A stretch of DNA of 59,942 nt from Lachnospiraceae bacterium UBA4364 (lineage in GTDB: Bacteria > Bacillota > Clostridia > Lachnospirales > Lachnospiraceae). Made by a program: the position numbers and the translations under genes. The notes under the pieces are model-generated. The model made no database searches. It was not told the origin of the DNA and worked only from the letters and a program-made list of their open reading frames with translations. Location of the stretch: the NCBI GenBank assembly GCA_002393955.1, contig DGSK01000033.1:1-59942 (forward strand), given 5' to 3'. This document shows positions 1-8,329 of the stretch, piece after piece (position 1 is the stretch's first letter; the number at the start of each line of letters is the position of its first letter).

Positions 1-2
1 TC

Positions 3-992
3 TCAAAAACTGTGAATAGTAACTATATTTTCCAGCAGGTTTTCCATATCTTCAAAGCTCTCTATCCTGCATGCCCTGTCCCGAAGCTGCGCTGCATTGG
101 GGAATCCCGACAGGTACCAGGCTATATGCTTTCGCATTTCCCTGACTGCGATATACTCACCCTTGCACTCCCGCATAAGCTCCGCATGTCTGCGTATGGT
201 GGTTTTTATCTCTTCTATTCCCGGCTTTCCCTTTGAAAGGATTTCTCCCCCTGACAGAAAAGCATCCTTTACTTCCTTAAATATCCATGGGTTTCCCTGG
301 GCCGCCCTTCCTATCATGATGCCGTCACACCCGGTCGACTCAAACATGTCCATGGCAGACTCCGCACTGTCTATGTCACCATTGCCTATTACGGGGATGT
401 TTACCGCTTCCTTTACCTGACGGATGATGTCCCTGTCAGCCTTTCCGCGGTAATACTCTTCCCTGGTCCTGCCATGCACGGCTATCGCTGCCGCCCCCGC
501 ATCCTCCATACGCCTGGCAAACTCAACGGCATTCACGCTGTCAGCATTAAAGCCTTTGCGTATCTTTACGGTGACAGGCTTGGATATAGCGCCGGATACA
601 GCCTTTACTATCCTGTATGCAAGCTCAGGATCCTTCATAAGCGCTGAACCTTCATGGTTATTTACCACTTTGGGAACAGGGCATCCCATATTTATATCCA
701 GTATGTCAAATGGCCTGTTCTCTATTGACGCCGCCACATTTGCCATAATCTCAGGATCACTGCCGAAAAGCTGCAACGATATGGGATGCTCCCTTTCGTC
801 TATGGTCAAAAGTGCTTCGGTATTTTTATTTTTATACATTATGGCCTTTGCGCTGACCATTTCCATACATAAAAGACCTGCCCCCTGCTCCCTGCACAAG
901 AGCCTGAAAGGCAGATCCGTCACCCCCGCCATGGGAGCAAGTATTATCGGTACTTTTACCTCTACATTTCCTATGTACATATATTCAGTCAA
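3..992 (-). CDS. dusB: tRNA-dihydrouridine synthase (DusB-type)
   Basis: FMN-dependent reduction of uridines in the tRNA D-loop. The 329-residue length fits DusB. The N-terminal half shows LAPMAGVTDLPFR (FMN/TIM-barrel start), then INMGCPVPKV with the catalytic Cys, MKDPELAYRIV, VKIRKG, AVHGRTREEYY and GNGDI, in the order expected for the family. The gene lies directly downstream of coaX on the same strand with about 50 bases between them, so the two are probably co-transcribed. The start is uncertain: the frame opens with TTG at 992, but the ATG at 980 (MYIGNVEV) matches the usual DusB N-terminus, and neither has a good ribosome binding site. Confidence 0.93.
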   Translation of the reverse strand: MTEYMYIGNVEVKVPIILAPMAGVTDLPFRLLCREQGAGLLCMEMVSAKAIMYKNKNTEALLTIDEREHPISLQLFGSDPEIMANVAASIENRPFDILDINMGCPVPKVVNNHEGSALMKDPELAYRIVKAVSGAISKPVTVKIRKGFNADSVNAVEFARRMEDAGAAAIAVHGRTREEYYRGKADRDIIRQVKEAVNIPVIGNGDIDSAESAMDMFESTGCDGIMIGRAAQGNPWIFKEVKDAFLSGGEILSKGKPGIEEIKTTIRRHAELMRECKGEYIAVREMRKHIAWYLSGFPNAAQLRDRACRIESFEDMENLLENIVTIHSF

Positions 993-1040
993 ATAACTTC
1001 AGTCGGCTGGTGCTTAAGCATACCGATCATTCCAAAAACA

Positions 1041-1811
1041 TCACTTACAGTTTTTTTCATATATCAGCCTGAGGCCGTCAAGGGTTAGCATCCTGTCATA
1101 AACATCTATGCAGTCCGTCTCATCTGCAATTATGCTTCCCAGGCCGCCGGTAGCCACCACCTTCAGGTCATCCAGTCCGGATTCTTCCTTAACTTTCTTT
1201 ACCATATATTCAGTCTGACCGATCTGCCCGTATACAAGTCCGGCCTGCATACTGGTGACCGTATTCTGGGCCAAGATAGAATCAGGTTTCTTAATCTCTA
1301 TCTCAGGAAGCTTTGCGGTATCCTGCCACAGGGCTTTAGCGCTTATCCTTATGCCGGGGGCCGTAATGCCGGCAAGGAATTCTCCGGATGCACTTATCAG
1401 GTCGTAGGTGGTAGCTGTGCCAAAATCCATTACTAACACCGGACCGCCGTACTTTTCGAACGCACCGACAGCATCCACTATCCTGTCCGCTCCGATTTCC
1501 CTCGGATTTTCGGTAACTATCTTTATACCGGTTTTCACACCCGGTCCCACGATAAGCGACTTCTTACCCACATATCTCTCCAGACCGCCTACCAGTGAAT
1601 GCATCAGATCCGGAACAACGCTTGAGATTATGATGCCTTCCACTTCTTCTTTTTTCACTTCCAGCTGCTGGAGGAGCATCATCACAACCACACCATACTC
1701 ATCCGATGTACGGGGCTGCTTCGTCATCATCCTGAAACTGTACTTAAGATCCTCGCCCTTGAAGAGTCCGAAAGTGATATTTGTATTTCCTACATCTACC
1801 GTAAGCAGCAT
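1041..1811 (-). CDS. coaX: Type III pantothenate kinase
   Basis: Phosphorylates pantothenate, the first step of coenzyme A synthesis, using the acetate/sugar-kinase-like fold. The 256-residue length is typical. Motifs seen are LTVDVGNTNITFGLF at the N-terminus (phosphate-binding loop), SSVVPD, GADRIVDAVGA near the middle and VMDFGTATTYD (second phosphate motif), with GITAPGIR and ATGGLG following. The ATG at 1811 has a clear GGGAGG seven bases upstream. It follows birA and a small hypothetical gene on the same strand and precedes dusB. The birA-coaX association is common in clostridia and links biotin and CoA cofactor metabolism. Confidence 0.95.
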   Translation of the reverse strand: MLLTVDVGNTNITFGLFKGEDLKYSFRMMTKQPRTSDEYGVVVMMLLQQLEVKKEEVEGIIISSVVPDLMHSLVGGLERYVGKKSLIVGPGVKTGIKIVTENPREIGADRIVDAVGAFEKYGGPVLVMDFGTATTYDLISASGEFLAGITAPGIRISAKALWQDTAKLPEIEIKKPDSILAQNTVTSMQAGLVYGQIGQTEYMVKKVKEESGLDDLKVVATGGLGSIIADETDCIDVYDRMLTLDGLRLIYEKNCK

Positions 1812-1878
1812 ATACGATCCTCCCTATTTCCTTATGAGGACACACAAGCACGTGCCCTTCAAGATCCATTCTAACCGG

Positions 1879-2262
1879 CTACTGTGTGATATCCAGCCCT
1901 TCTATCTTTTCATGAAGAATGAACACCCTGTAATACATGCTCAGTGCCTCGAGCATATCCTGTCTCTTGATCTTTATCTGGTGGGTAAGCAGTCCGGCCG
2001 ATATCTCATCGTAAAGATAATCACTCTCGTCCGAAACCGTTTCCATGGAAATGCTTCCGTCATCCTCAAATACAAACATGAAGATACCGCCACACTCCTC
2101 AGTAAAAAGAACGCATATGACATGCAGTTCTTCCTTCATCGACTCCGGTATCTTTCCGAACATTTCCTCGTTAAAGAAATATTTCTGCTCATAAGAATTG
2201 GCCCCGCAAAGAACCACGCGGCCATCCTTCATCCTGCCTTCTTTGATATCTATCTCAGACAT
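1879..2262 (-). CDS. Small conserved hypothetical protein between birA and coaX
   Basis: About 127 residues, acidic, with no signal peptide or membrane segment. The product mixes short strands (RVVLCGANSYEQKYFF; GGIFMFVFEDDG) with a C-terminal helical half. I chose the ATG at 2262 because AAGAGGTG lies about nine bases upstream; the frame could also open at a GTG at 2274. This start overlaps the birA stop by eight bases, so translation is probably coupled to birA. From memory it resembles short Lachnospiraceae proteins encoded beside birA/coaX (possibly the group labelled DUF6145), but I could not check this. Function unknown. Confidence 0.75.
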   Translation of the reverse strand: MSEIDIKEGRMKDGRVVLCGANSYEQKYFFNEEMFGKIPESMKEELHVICVLFTEECGGIFMFVFEDDGSISMETVSDESDYLYDEISAGLLTHQIKIKRQDMLEALSMYYRVFILHEKIEGLDITQ

Positions 2263-3256
2263 ATCCGTACACACCTCTTACCGAAACTTCACCGGATGCC
2301 ACAGTACAGTATGAGCCATCCTTAAGTTTAATGATAAGCTCTCCCCTGTCATTTATCCCCTCGGCAATTCCACCGTACTCACCCAGCGGATCAAGTACTC
2401 GCACCTCCCTGTCCCTATTGATAAGATATCTGTCATAAATATCTACAAAGGCTGACATATCCAGGTGCTCTTCAAAGATTCCATAGTAATATTCAAAATA
2501 TTCCATCACTCCCAGGATAAGAGCAGTTCTGTCTACCCTCTCTCCTTTCTCTATACGGAGCGAAGTCGCTATATCCTTTATCTCATCAGGGAAAAACGTC
2601 TGATTGGCATTTATGCCCACACCCACGACAACATACTGGATATAGTCAGGCTCTGCGCCCATCTCCGTAAGGATGCCGCATACCTTATGCCCGTTTACCA
2701 GCACATCATTGGGCCACTTTATCTTAACATCAAGCTCGGGATGCAGACCGGATATAACCTCAGCCACACTTATCGCCATAAGGAGCGTCAGCATGGAAGC
2801 CTTGTCGGGAGTAAATCTGGGCCTTAAGAGCAGGGTAAAATAAACGCCCTCCCCTGCGGGAGACTGCCACGTCCTTCCGCGTCTTCCCTTTCCTCCTGTC
2901 TGACAGTCGCTGACTACCAGCGAACCATGATCCATTCCTTCTTCGGCCAGATACTTTGCATCCTCATTGGTGGACTCGGTCTCTTTATGGAAATAAACCT
3001 TCTTCCCGGCCCACACTGTATTCATGCGGCTCATAAGCTCACTGCCGGAAAGTATCTCTGGATACCCCAGCAGAAGATATCCCTTATTTGTCACTGCCTC
3101 GATATCGTAGCCTTCCTCTTCAAGCTGCTTGATCACTTTCCATACGGCAGTACGGGACACACCAAGTTCATCGCAGAGTTCCTGTCCGGATACGTGAACT
3201 CTGGTATTTCTGAGTTTCCTCAGTATATCTGCTTTTAAACTGACTCTCGTTGCCAT
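2255..3256 (-). CDS. birA: Bifunctional biotin ligase / biotin operon repressor BirA
   Basis: Attaches biotin to carboxylase carrier proteins. An N-terminal winged helix-turn-helix (roughly residues 5-60, including SRTAVWKVIKQLEEEGY) suggests it also represses biotin genes. The catalytic domain carries the biotinyl-AMP loop GGKGRRGRTWQSP, then KWPNDVLVNGHKVCGIL and a small C-terminal SH3-like domain with VRVLDPLGEYGG. At about 333 residues it is the long, class II form. The ATG at 3256 sits one base after the argF stop codon, implying translational coupling; a GTG at 3268 is possible and neither has a strong Shine-Dalgarno sequence. The downstream small gene overlaps its end. Confidence 0.93.
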   Translation of the reverse strand: MATRVSLKADILRKLRNTRVHVSGQELCDELGVSRTAVWKVIKQLEEEGYDIEAVTNKGYLLLGYPEILSGSELMSRMNTVWAGKKVYFHKETESTNEDAKYLAEEGMDHGSLVVSDCQTGGKGRRGRTWQSPAGEGVYFTLLLRPRFTPDKASMLTLLMAISVAEVISGLHPELDVKIKWPNDVLVNGHKVCGILTEMGAEPDYIQYVVVGVGINANQTFFPDEIKDIATSLRIEKGERVDRTALILGVMEYFEYYYGIFEEHLDMSAFVDIYDRYLINRDREVRVLDPLGEYGGIAEGINDRGELIIKLKDGSYCTVASGEVSVRGVYGYV

Positions 3257-3257
3257 A

Positions 3258-4250
3258 TCAGAAAGCACCCAGTGTAGCTGCCATCACAGCCTTTATCGTA
3301 TGCATGCGGTTCTCTGCCTCGCGGAATACTTCCGACTGACTGCTCTTGAATACCTCATCCGTAACTTCCATTTCATCCAGATCAAACTTCTCATGTATTA
3401 TGCGGCCGGTCTCTGTTCCCAGATCATGGAATGCGGGCAGGCAGTGAAGAAAGATTGCCTTATCCTTTGCACACGTCATAAGCTCAGAAGTCACCCTGTA
3501 AGGAGTGAGATCTTCTATACGCTCTGCCCAGATTTCATCCGGCTCACCCATAGATACCCACACATCGGTGTATACGACATCAGCATCCTTAGCCGCTTCT
3601 TTCGGATCGGTGCAAAGGGATACGGATCCGCCGCTTTCCTTTGCCCATTCCCTGCACTGGGCTACAAGCTCATCATTGGGAAAATATTTTTCCGGTGCGC
3701 CTACCGCAAAATGCATTCCCATCTTGCTGCAGAGTATCATGAGTGAGTTGCCTGTATTGTAACGGGCATCACCCATATAGCAGAGCTTTAAGCCCTTATG
3801 CTCACCGAATACCTCACGGATGGTGAGAAGATCTGCCAGCATCTGGGTAGGATGGTACTCGTTGGTAAGTCCGTTCCAGATGGGAACACCTGCATATTTT
3901 GCCAGCTCTTCCACTATCTCCTGGCCAAAGCCACGGTACTCTATACCCTCAAACATGCTTCCAAGTACTCTGGCCGTATCAGCGATGCTTTCCTTTTTGC
4001 CTATCTGGGAAGCCTGGGGATTAAGGTAGGTAGTGCCCATTCCCAGATCGTGCGCAGCCACCTCAAAGGAGCAGCGTGTACGGGTGCTGGTCTTTTCGAA
4101 AATAAGGGCTATATTCTTCCCTCTGAGTACATCCACAGGGATACCCTCTTTTTTCTTACGCTTAAGCTCTGCTGCCAGATCCACCAGATACATTATCTCT
4201 TCTGCCGAAAAATCCTTTAATGTCAGGAAATGACGTCCCTTTAAATTCAT
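3258..4250 (-). CDS. argF: Ornithine carbamoyltransferase
   Basis: Makes citrulline from ornithine and carbamoyl phosphate in arginine biosynthesis. The carbamoyl-phosphate loop STRTR is at residues 55-59, and HCLPAFHD near residue 270 supplies the catalytic Cys. The WVSMGEP loop is the ornithine-binding SMG loop that separates ornithine from putrescine carbamoyltransferases. The 330-residue length is standard. The ATG at 4250 was chosen because GGAGG lies five bases upstream; an upstream in-frame TTG at 4262 would overlap that site. No other arc genes are nearby, so a biosynthetic role is more likely than the arginine deiminase pathway. Its substrate could come from the carB product at the other end of the window. 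Confidence 0.93.
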   Translation of the reverse strand: MNLKGRHFLTLKDFSAEEIMYLVDLAAELKRKKKEGIPVDVLRGKNIALIFEKTSTRTRCSFEVAAHDLGMGTTYLNPQASQIGKKESIADTARVLGSMFEGIEYRGFGQEIVEELAKYAGVPIWNGLTNEYHPTQMLADLLTIREVFGEHKGLKLCYMGDARYNTGNSLMILCSKMGMHFAVGAPEKYFPNDELVAQCREWAKESGGSVSLCTDPKEAAKDADVVYTDVWVSMGEPDEIWAERIEDLTPYRVTSELMTCAKDKAIFLHCLPAFHDLGTETGRIIHEKFDLDEMEVTDEVFKSSQSEVFREAENRMHTIKAVMAATLGAF

Positions 4251-4322
4251 GACTGCCTCCAACTTTTATTCGTAACGTATAACGACCTGTCGGTTCATCC
4301 TGTTACGCTTTTTTTGATCGTT

Positions 4323-4351
4323 ACACCTGCCGCAGTATATGCGGCAGGTGT
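4323..4351 (-). terminator. Probable transcription terminator after the SPFH/NfeD operon
   Basis: A perfect 12-base-pair hairpin (arms 4323-4334 and 4340-4351, five-base loop) lies just downstream of the SPFH gene stop. There is only a weak T-rich tail on the minus strand, so it may terminate imperfectly or act as a 3' stabilising hairpin. It separates the SPFH/NfeD unit from argF. Confidence 0.5.
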
Positions 4352-4359
4352 TTCTGTTA

Positions 4360-5301
4360 TCAGTTATCTTTGACTACCTCTTTGAACGTGGTAGCCAGAC
4401 CTGCTATTCCCTGCAGATCCGAAGGGATGATTATCTTTGTGGCCTGTCCGTTTGCCATCTGGCCAAGAGTCTCTAGTGACTTGAGCTGAAGCACGCTCTC
4501 ATCAGCGCCTGCTTCCCTCAGCATCCTGATACCGTCAGCGGTAGCTTCCTGTACTTTGCGGATAGCTTCTGCCTGACCTTCTGCCTGTCTGAGGAGGGCT
4601 TCCTTCTGAGCCTCCGCACGGAGTATCTGTGCTTCCTTCTCAGCCTGAGCATTGAGGATCGCAGATTCCTTCTTACCTTCTGCAACAAGGATGGATGACT
4701 TCTTCTCACCCTCAGCTCTGGTAACGGCTTCTCTTCTCTCTCGCTCTGCCTTCATCTGCTTTTCCATTGCGTTCTGGATCTCGGTAGGAGCGATGATGTT
4801 CTTAAGCTCAACACGGTTTACCTTGATGCCCCAGGGATCGGTAGCAAGATCGACAGATGAACGCATCTTGGTATTGATGATCTCACGGCTGGTAAGAGTG
4901 GAGTCGAAATCCAGGTCACCGATGATGTTACGAAGAGTAGTAGCTGTCAGGTTCTCGATAGCCATGATGGGATTAGCCACGCCGTATGCGTAAAGCTTGG
5001 GATCGGTTATCTGGAAAAATACGATGGTGTCGATACGCATGGTAACGTTATCCTTTGTGATAACCGGCTGGGGCGGGAAATCATAAACCTGCTCCTTGAG
5101 ATCAACTCTCTTTGCTACCCTGTCCACGATGGGCAGTTTAAAATGAAGACCGGTGTGCCATGTGGTAAGGTATGTACCAAGTCTCTCCACAACATACGCA
5201 TTGGCCTGCGGTACGATCTGAATGCAGGGTACGATTATTATCAGTAAAAAGATGATCAGAAAAAATATTACAAATACGCCTGCTCCTGCTAAAACTTCCA
5301 T
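4360..5301 (-). CDS. SPFH/band-7 (stomatin/QmcA-like) membrane protein
   Basis: A 313-residue protein with one N-terminal transmembrane segment (about residues 8-27), then a band-7/SPFH domain starting at YVVERLGTYL and including KLPIVDRVAKRVDLKE, ENLTATTLRNIIG and RVELKNI. A long Ala/Glu/Lys coiled coil of RAEGEKK and AEAQKEA type follows (about residues 180-250), and the C-terminus is short. Family members oligomerise as scaffolds of functional membrane microdomains. The partner NfeD gene lies immediately upstream on the same strand, the classic stomatin-NfeD operon of bacteria and archaea. Specific cargo or function cannot be read from the sequence. Confidence 0.92.
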   Translation of the reverse strand: MEVLAGAGVFVIFFLIIFLLIIIVPCIQIVPQANAYVVERLGTYLTTWHTGLHFKLPIVDRVAKRVDLKEQVYDFPPQPVITKDNVTMRIDTIVFFQITDPKLYAYGVANPIMAIENLTATTLRNIIGDLDFDSTLTSREIINTKMRSSVDLATDPWGIKVNRVELKNIIAPTEIQNAMEKQMKAERERREAVTRAEGEKKSSILVAEGKKESAILNAQAEKEAQILRAEAQKEALLRQAEGQAEAIRKVQEATADGIRMLREAGADESVLQLKSLETLGQMANGQATKIIIPSDLQGIAGLATTFKEVVKDN

Positions 5302-5320
5302 TTTTGTTCCCTCCCTTTGA

Positions 5321-5761
5321 CTATGAAATCTGTTCCACTATAGCTTTCACACCTTCAACCCTGAGCACCTTTACTTTGGCACCCTTCGGGATCTTCACTT
5401 CATCAGACTCTGTACGGGCTGTCCACTCCATGCCCTTAAGCATGATCGTACCTGTTGCTGCGATATTGTCGATGTCTACTGATACGACGCCTATCTCACC
5501 GGGCACGCTGTCAACATTTGTGGGCACCATCTTCCTGTTGAAGTGCTTCATGGCTATCGGCCTGGTAGATACCAGGAGCAAAACTGAGATCACCACAAAG
5601 AGTGTTCCCTGCAGCCATATCGGTGCACCGAATAATGAAGCGATCAGGGCTATGATAGCTCCGCCAGCAAACCAGATGGTCGTCAGCCCCAGCGTTATTA
5701 TCTCAATAACGACCAGAACCACAAAGGCTATCAGCCATATTAATGAAGCTGTCCATTGCAT
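5321..5761 (-). CDS. NfeD-family membrane protein, stomatin partner
   Basis: About 146 residues. The N-terminus has three or four hydrophobic segments (LIWLIAFVVLVVIEII; IWFAGGAIIALIASLFG; LQGTLFVVISVLLLVS), followed by a soluble OB-fold-like domain of NfeD type with GEIGVVSVDIDN, ATGTIMLKGMEW and a final KVLRVEGVKAIVE. This is the short form without the N-terminal ClpP-like protease. The ATG at 5761 is preceded by AGGAGG at seven bases; a longer frame upstream lacks this signal. It is transcribed with the SPFH gene 20 bases downstream. Such short NfeD proteins are thought to stabilise SPFH oligomers. Confidence 0.88.
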   Translation of the reverse strand: MQWTASLIWLIAFVVLVVIEIITLGLTTIWFAGGAIIALIASLFGAPIWLQGTLFVVISVLLLVSTRPIAMKHFNRKMVPTNVDSVPGEIGVVSVDIDNIAATGTIMLKGMEWTARTESDEVKIPKGAKVKVLRVEGVKAIVEQIS

Positions 5762-5854
5762 ACCGGCACCTCCTCTCCCCTTTGTCAGTATAGCTAATGT
5801 TTCCGCACGGCCCTGTATATGCAAGCCGCATCCCCAAAAGGAAACACGATACTT

Positions 5855-5860
5855 ATTATA
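5855..5860 (-). promoter_or_regulatory. Extended -10 promoter element for the NfeD-SPFH operon
   Basis: On the minus strand the sequence reads TGGTATAAT, an extended -10 box, about 95 bases upstream of the NfeD start. No convincing -35 hexamer is seen 17 bases further up. Inferred from consensus only. Confidence 0.45.
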
Positions 5861-5920
5861 CCATAACCACCGGATATCTGCTATACCTGACTCCTTGTCA
5901 CCGCACTATATATTCTTCCG

Positions 5921-7030
5921 TTACACGGATGCATTGGAAACAAAAGGCACCTGCTGGGTGATGCAGTGGATGTTGCCACCGCCCTTTATTATTGGCAGCG
6001 CAGGGATGCCGATGATCTCCCTGTCCGGGAAACACTCGGAAAGAATCTCTATGGCAGTCCGGTCGTTTACATCCCCGAACTGAGGGACAAGAACCGCCCC
6101 GTTACATATATAGAAATTTACATAGCTTGCCGCCAGGCGCTCACCCGCCTCACGTACATCCTCGCCGGGCACAAAAACATATCCCGCCAGGTCTTCTTCC
6201 GTAATGCACACAGGTTCAGCCGGGATCGGAAGCTTGTGAACAACAAATTTTCTGCCCTTTGCGTCCGTCTCACTTTCAAGAACCTTCAGGTCTGCCAGAC
6301 TCATTTCATACTGCGGATCATTTTCATCATCCGTCCATGCAAGCACCACTTCTCCCGGCTTTACGAAAGCACATACATTGTCCACATGCTCATTTGTCTC
6401 GTCGTTATAGATGCCGCGCGGAAGCCAGATAACCTTTGTGGCACCAAGCATGTCACAGAGCTTCTCCTCTATCTCGGATTTCGTCATATGAGGATTTCTG
6501 CCGGGACTTAACAGACAGCTCTCCGTCACGAGAATAGTTCCGTCTCCGTCGCTGTGTATGCTGCCGCCTTCCAGTACAAAGTCACCGGCATAACAGACTT
6601 CTCTTCCCAGCGCTTCGCAGATCTTCACTGCTGCCGCATCGTCATTTTCGTAATCGAGGTACAGTCCGTCATAATCCCCGCCCCAGGCATTGAACTTCCA
6701 GTTAATGCCTTTTACACCTTTACCATCTGTTATGAATGTCGGCCCCACATCTCTGGCCCAGGCATCATCGGTGGGGATTTCCAGCACTTCAGCAGTATCG
6801 CCGAGTCTCTGTCCGGCCGCAGCAGCATGAACCTCATCTGCCAGCATAAATACTTTTTCATGCTTCGATATCTCACCGGCGATCTGCGCAAAAACTTTCT
6901 GTGCCTCAGCACCGCCGTAAGGCCATGACCCCGGACGTACCGGCCATATCATTATGGTCGCTGAATGCTTTTCAAATTCCCCCGGCATACGGAAATCGTC
7001 TGTTATCGGATACGCTCTGTTAATATTCAT
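5921..7030 (-). CDS. aguA: Agmatine deiminase
   Basis: Hydrolyses agmatine to N-carbamoylputrescine and ammonia. The 369-residue length matches the family. It shows FRMPGEFEKHSATIMIWP near the start, DDAWARDVGPTF (substrate Asp/Arg), NDETNEHVDN and the C-terminal GGGNIHCITQQ, where Cys356 is the expected nucleophile. The ATG at 7030 follows GGGTGG by seven bases. It is the last gene of the polyamine operon, 49 bases after nspC. The next step would need AguB (N-carbamoylputrescine amidase), and no such gene is present in the window. The arginine decarboxylase at the head of the operon would provide its substrate. Confidence 0.94.
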   Translation of the reverse strand: MNINRAYPITDDFRMPGEFEKHSATIMIWPVRPGSWPYGGAEAQKVFAQIAGEISKHEKVFMLADEVHAAAAGQRLGDTAEVLEIPTDDAWARDVGPTFITDGKGVKGINWKFNAWGGDYDGLYLDYENDDAAAVKICEALGREVCYAGDFVLEGGSIHSDGDGTILVTESCLLSPGRNPHMTKSEIEEKLCDMLGATKVIWLPRGIYNDETNEHVDNVCAFVKPGEVVLAWTDDENDPQYEMSLADLKVLESETDAKGRKFVVHKLPIPAEPVCITEEDLAGYVFVPGEDVREAGERLAASYVNFYICNGAVLVPQFGDVNDRTAIEILSECFPDREIIGIPALPIIKGGGNIHCITQQVPFVSNASV

Positions 7031-7079
7031 AAAATAACCACCCTTATCATTACTGCATCGATTCGTCTGAATTATAAAT

Positions 7080-8270
7080 TCACGACAGTCTCATCTTAAA
7101 ATCTTCATACCCAAACTCTTTCACCGGTCTGCACTCGCCGCTTTCATCCATTGCATAAATGGACGGTAAACCTATACCGTTGAATGTATTGTTCTTTACC
7201 ATTGAATAGATCGCCATATCCTCGAATACCAGTCTGTCACCGACATGTATCTCTTCATCAAATGAATAGTCGCCTATAACATCCCCGGCAAGACAGGTGC
7301 AGCTTGACAGTCTGTAGGTGTATTTCTTTTCACCTGCCGGCCCCGAATCTCTAAGCGGCGGGCGGTACGGCATCTCCAGCACGTCAGGCATGTGGCAGGC
7401 CGCAGATGCATCAAGCACAAGTATCTTTATATCATTTTCAACTATGTCCATGACTTCCGTCACCAGGTATCCGGCATTAAGAGCCACGGCTTCTCCGGGT
7501 TCAAGGTAAACATCAATATTAACGCAGCCATTACATGGTTTACTATATGTACACTTTATCCTTTGTATAAGTTCTATCAGCCCTTCCCTGTCATAGTCAG
7601 GTTTTGTGATATGGTGGCCGCCCCCCATATTGATCCACTTTATCTGCGGAAGAGCCAGGTACTCACCGAATTTATCCTCTACCGCATCAAAAGTTTTACG
7701 CAACGGTTCAAATCCCTGCTCACAGAGCGTATGAAAATGAAGTCCGCTTACAAGGGAAAACTCCCCGGAATATTCCTTTACACCTTTTCTGAAATTCTCT
7801 ATGGTGATGCCCAGCCTGGATCCGGGTGCACATGGATCATAGATAGGCTCGTCCTGAGTGGAAAATTCAGGATTTATGCGAAGTCCTATTCCGTCGGTTA
7901 TGCCTCTTTTCTCCTGTATCCCCTTTACGGTATCAGCATACTTTGCCAGCTGGGAAAATGAATTGAATATCACATGGTCACAGATCGATGCGATTTCCTC
8001 TATCTCGCTTTCCCTGTATGCAGGTGAAAAAATGTGGTTTTCCTTCCCCATTTCCTCGCTTGAGAGCCTCGCCTCATACAGGCCGCTGGCTGTGGCCCCC
8101 GCAAGATACCTGCCGATCAGCGGATACTCACTGAATGCAGAAAAGGCCTTCTGGGCAAGCAGTATCCTGCAGCCGCTTTTTTCCTGCACATCTGAAAGGA
8201 GCTCAAGGTTTTCCCTGAGCTTCTTTTCATCGATAACATATGAAGGTGTCGTTATTTCCTTAAGTTCCAA
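7080..8270 (-). CDS. nspC: Carboxynorspermidine/carboxyspermidine decarboxylase
   Basis: PLP-dependent fold-III decarboxylase that turns carboxyspermidine into spermidine. About 396 residues from the start chosen here. The PLP lysine is in AQKAFSAF (Lys41), followed by GLRINPEFS, LHFHTLCEQ, NMGGGHHITKPDYD and LEPGEAVA, the family signature order. The C-terminal half has LDASAACHMPD and SCTCLAGD. The start is read as TTG at 8270 because AGGAGG lies nine bases upstream; the frame opens earlier at a TTG (8297), but that lies upstream of the binding site. It sits between the carboxynorspermidine dehydrogenase and aguA, so the substrate is almost certainly made by its neighbour. Confidence 0.93.
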   Translation of the reverse strand: MELKEITTPSYVIDEKKLRENLELLSDVQEKSGCRILLAQKAFSAFSEYPLIGRYLAGATASGLYEARLSSEEMGKENHIFSPAYRESEIEEIASICDHVIFNSFSQLAKYADTVKGIQEKRGITDGIGLRINPEFSTQDEPIYDPCAPGSRLGITIENFRKGVKEYSGEFSLVSGLHFHTLCEQGFEPLRKTFDAVEDKFGEYLALPQIKWINMGGGHHITKPDYDREGLIELIQRIKCTYSKPCNGCVNIDVYLEPGEAVALNAGYLVTEVMDIVENDIKILVLDASAACHMPDVLEMPYRPPLRDSGPAGEKKYTYRLSSCTCLAGDVIGDYSFDEEIHVGDRLVFEDMAIYSMVKNNTFNGIGLPSIYAMDESGECRPVKEFGYEDFKMRLS

Positions 8271-8329
8271 AAATAAACTTCCTCCTATTTTATTCAAGCG
8301 CTGTTAATTTTCTCCCAGGAGAAACTGCT

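Noticed and set aside
1408..2325. Plus-strand frame of about 305 codons across coaX and the small gene
   Set aside because: Shadow of three minus-strand genes with good family support; no binding site and no recognisable product.
3258..4250. Putrescine carbamoyltransferase that would replace the missing AguB
   Set aside because: The protein has the ornithine SMG loop (WVSMGEP), so it is ornithine carbamoyltransferase, and it is separated from the polyamine operon by the NfeD-SPFH unit.
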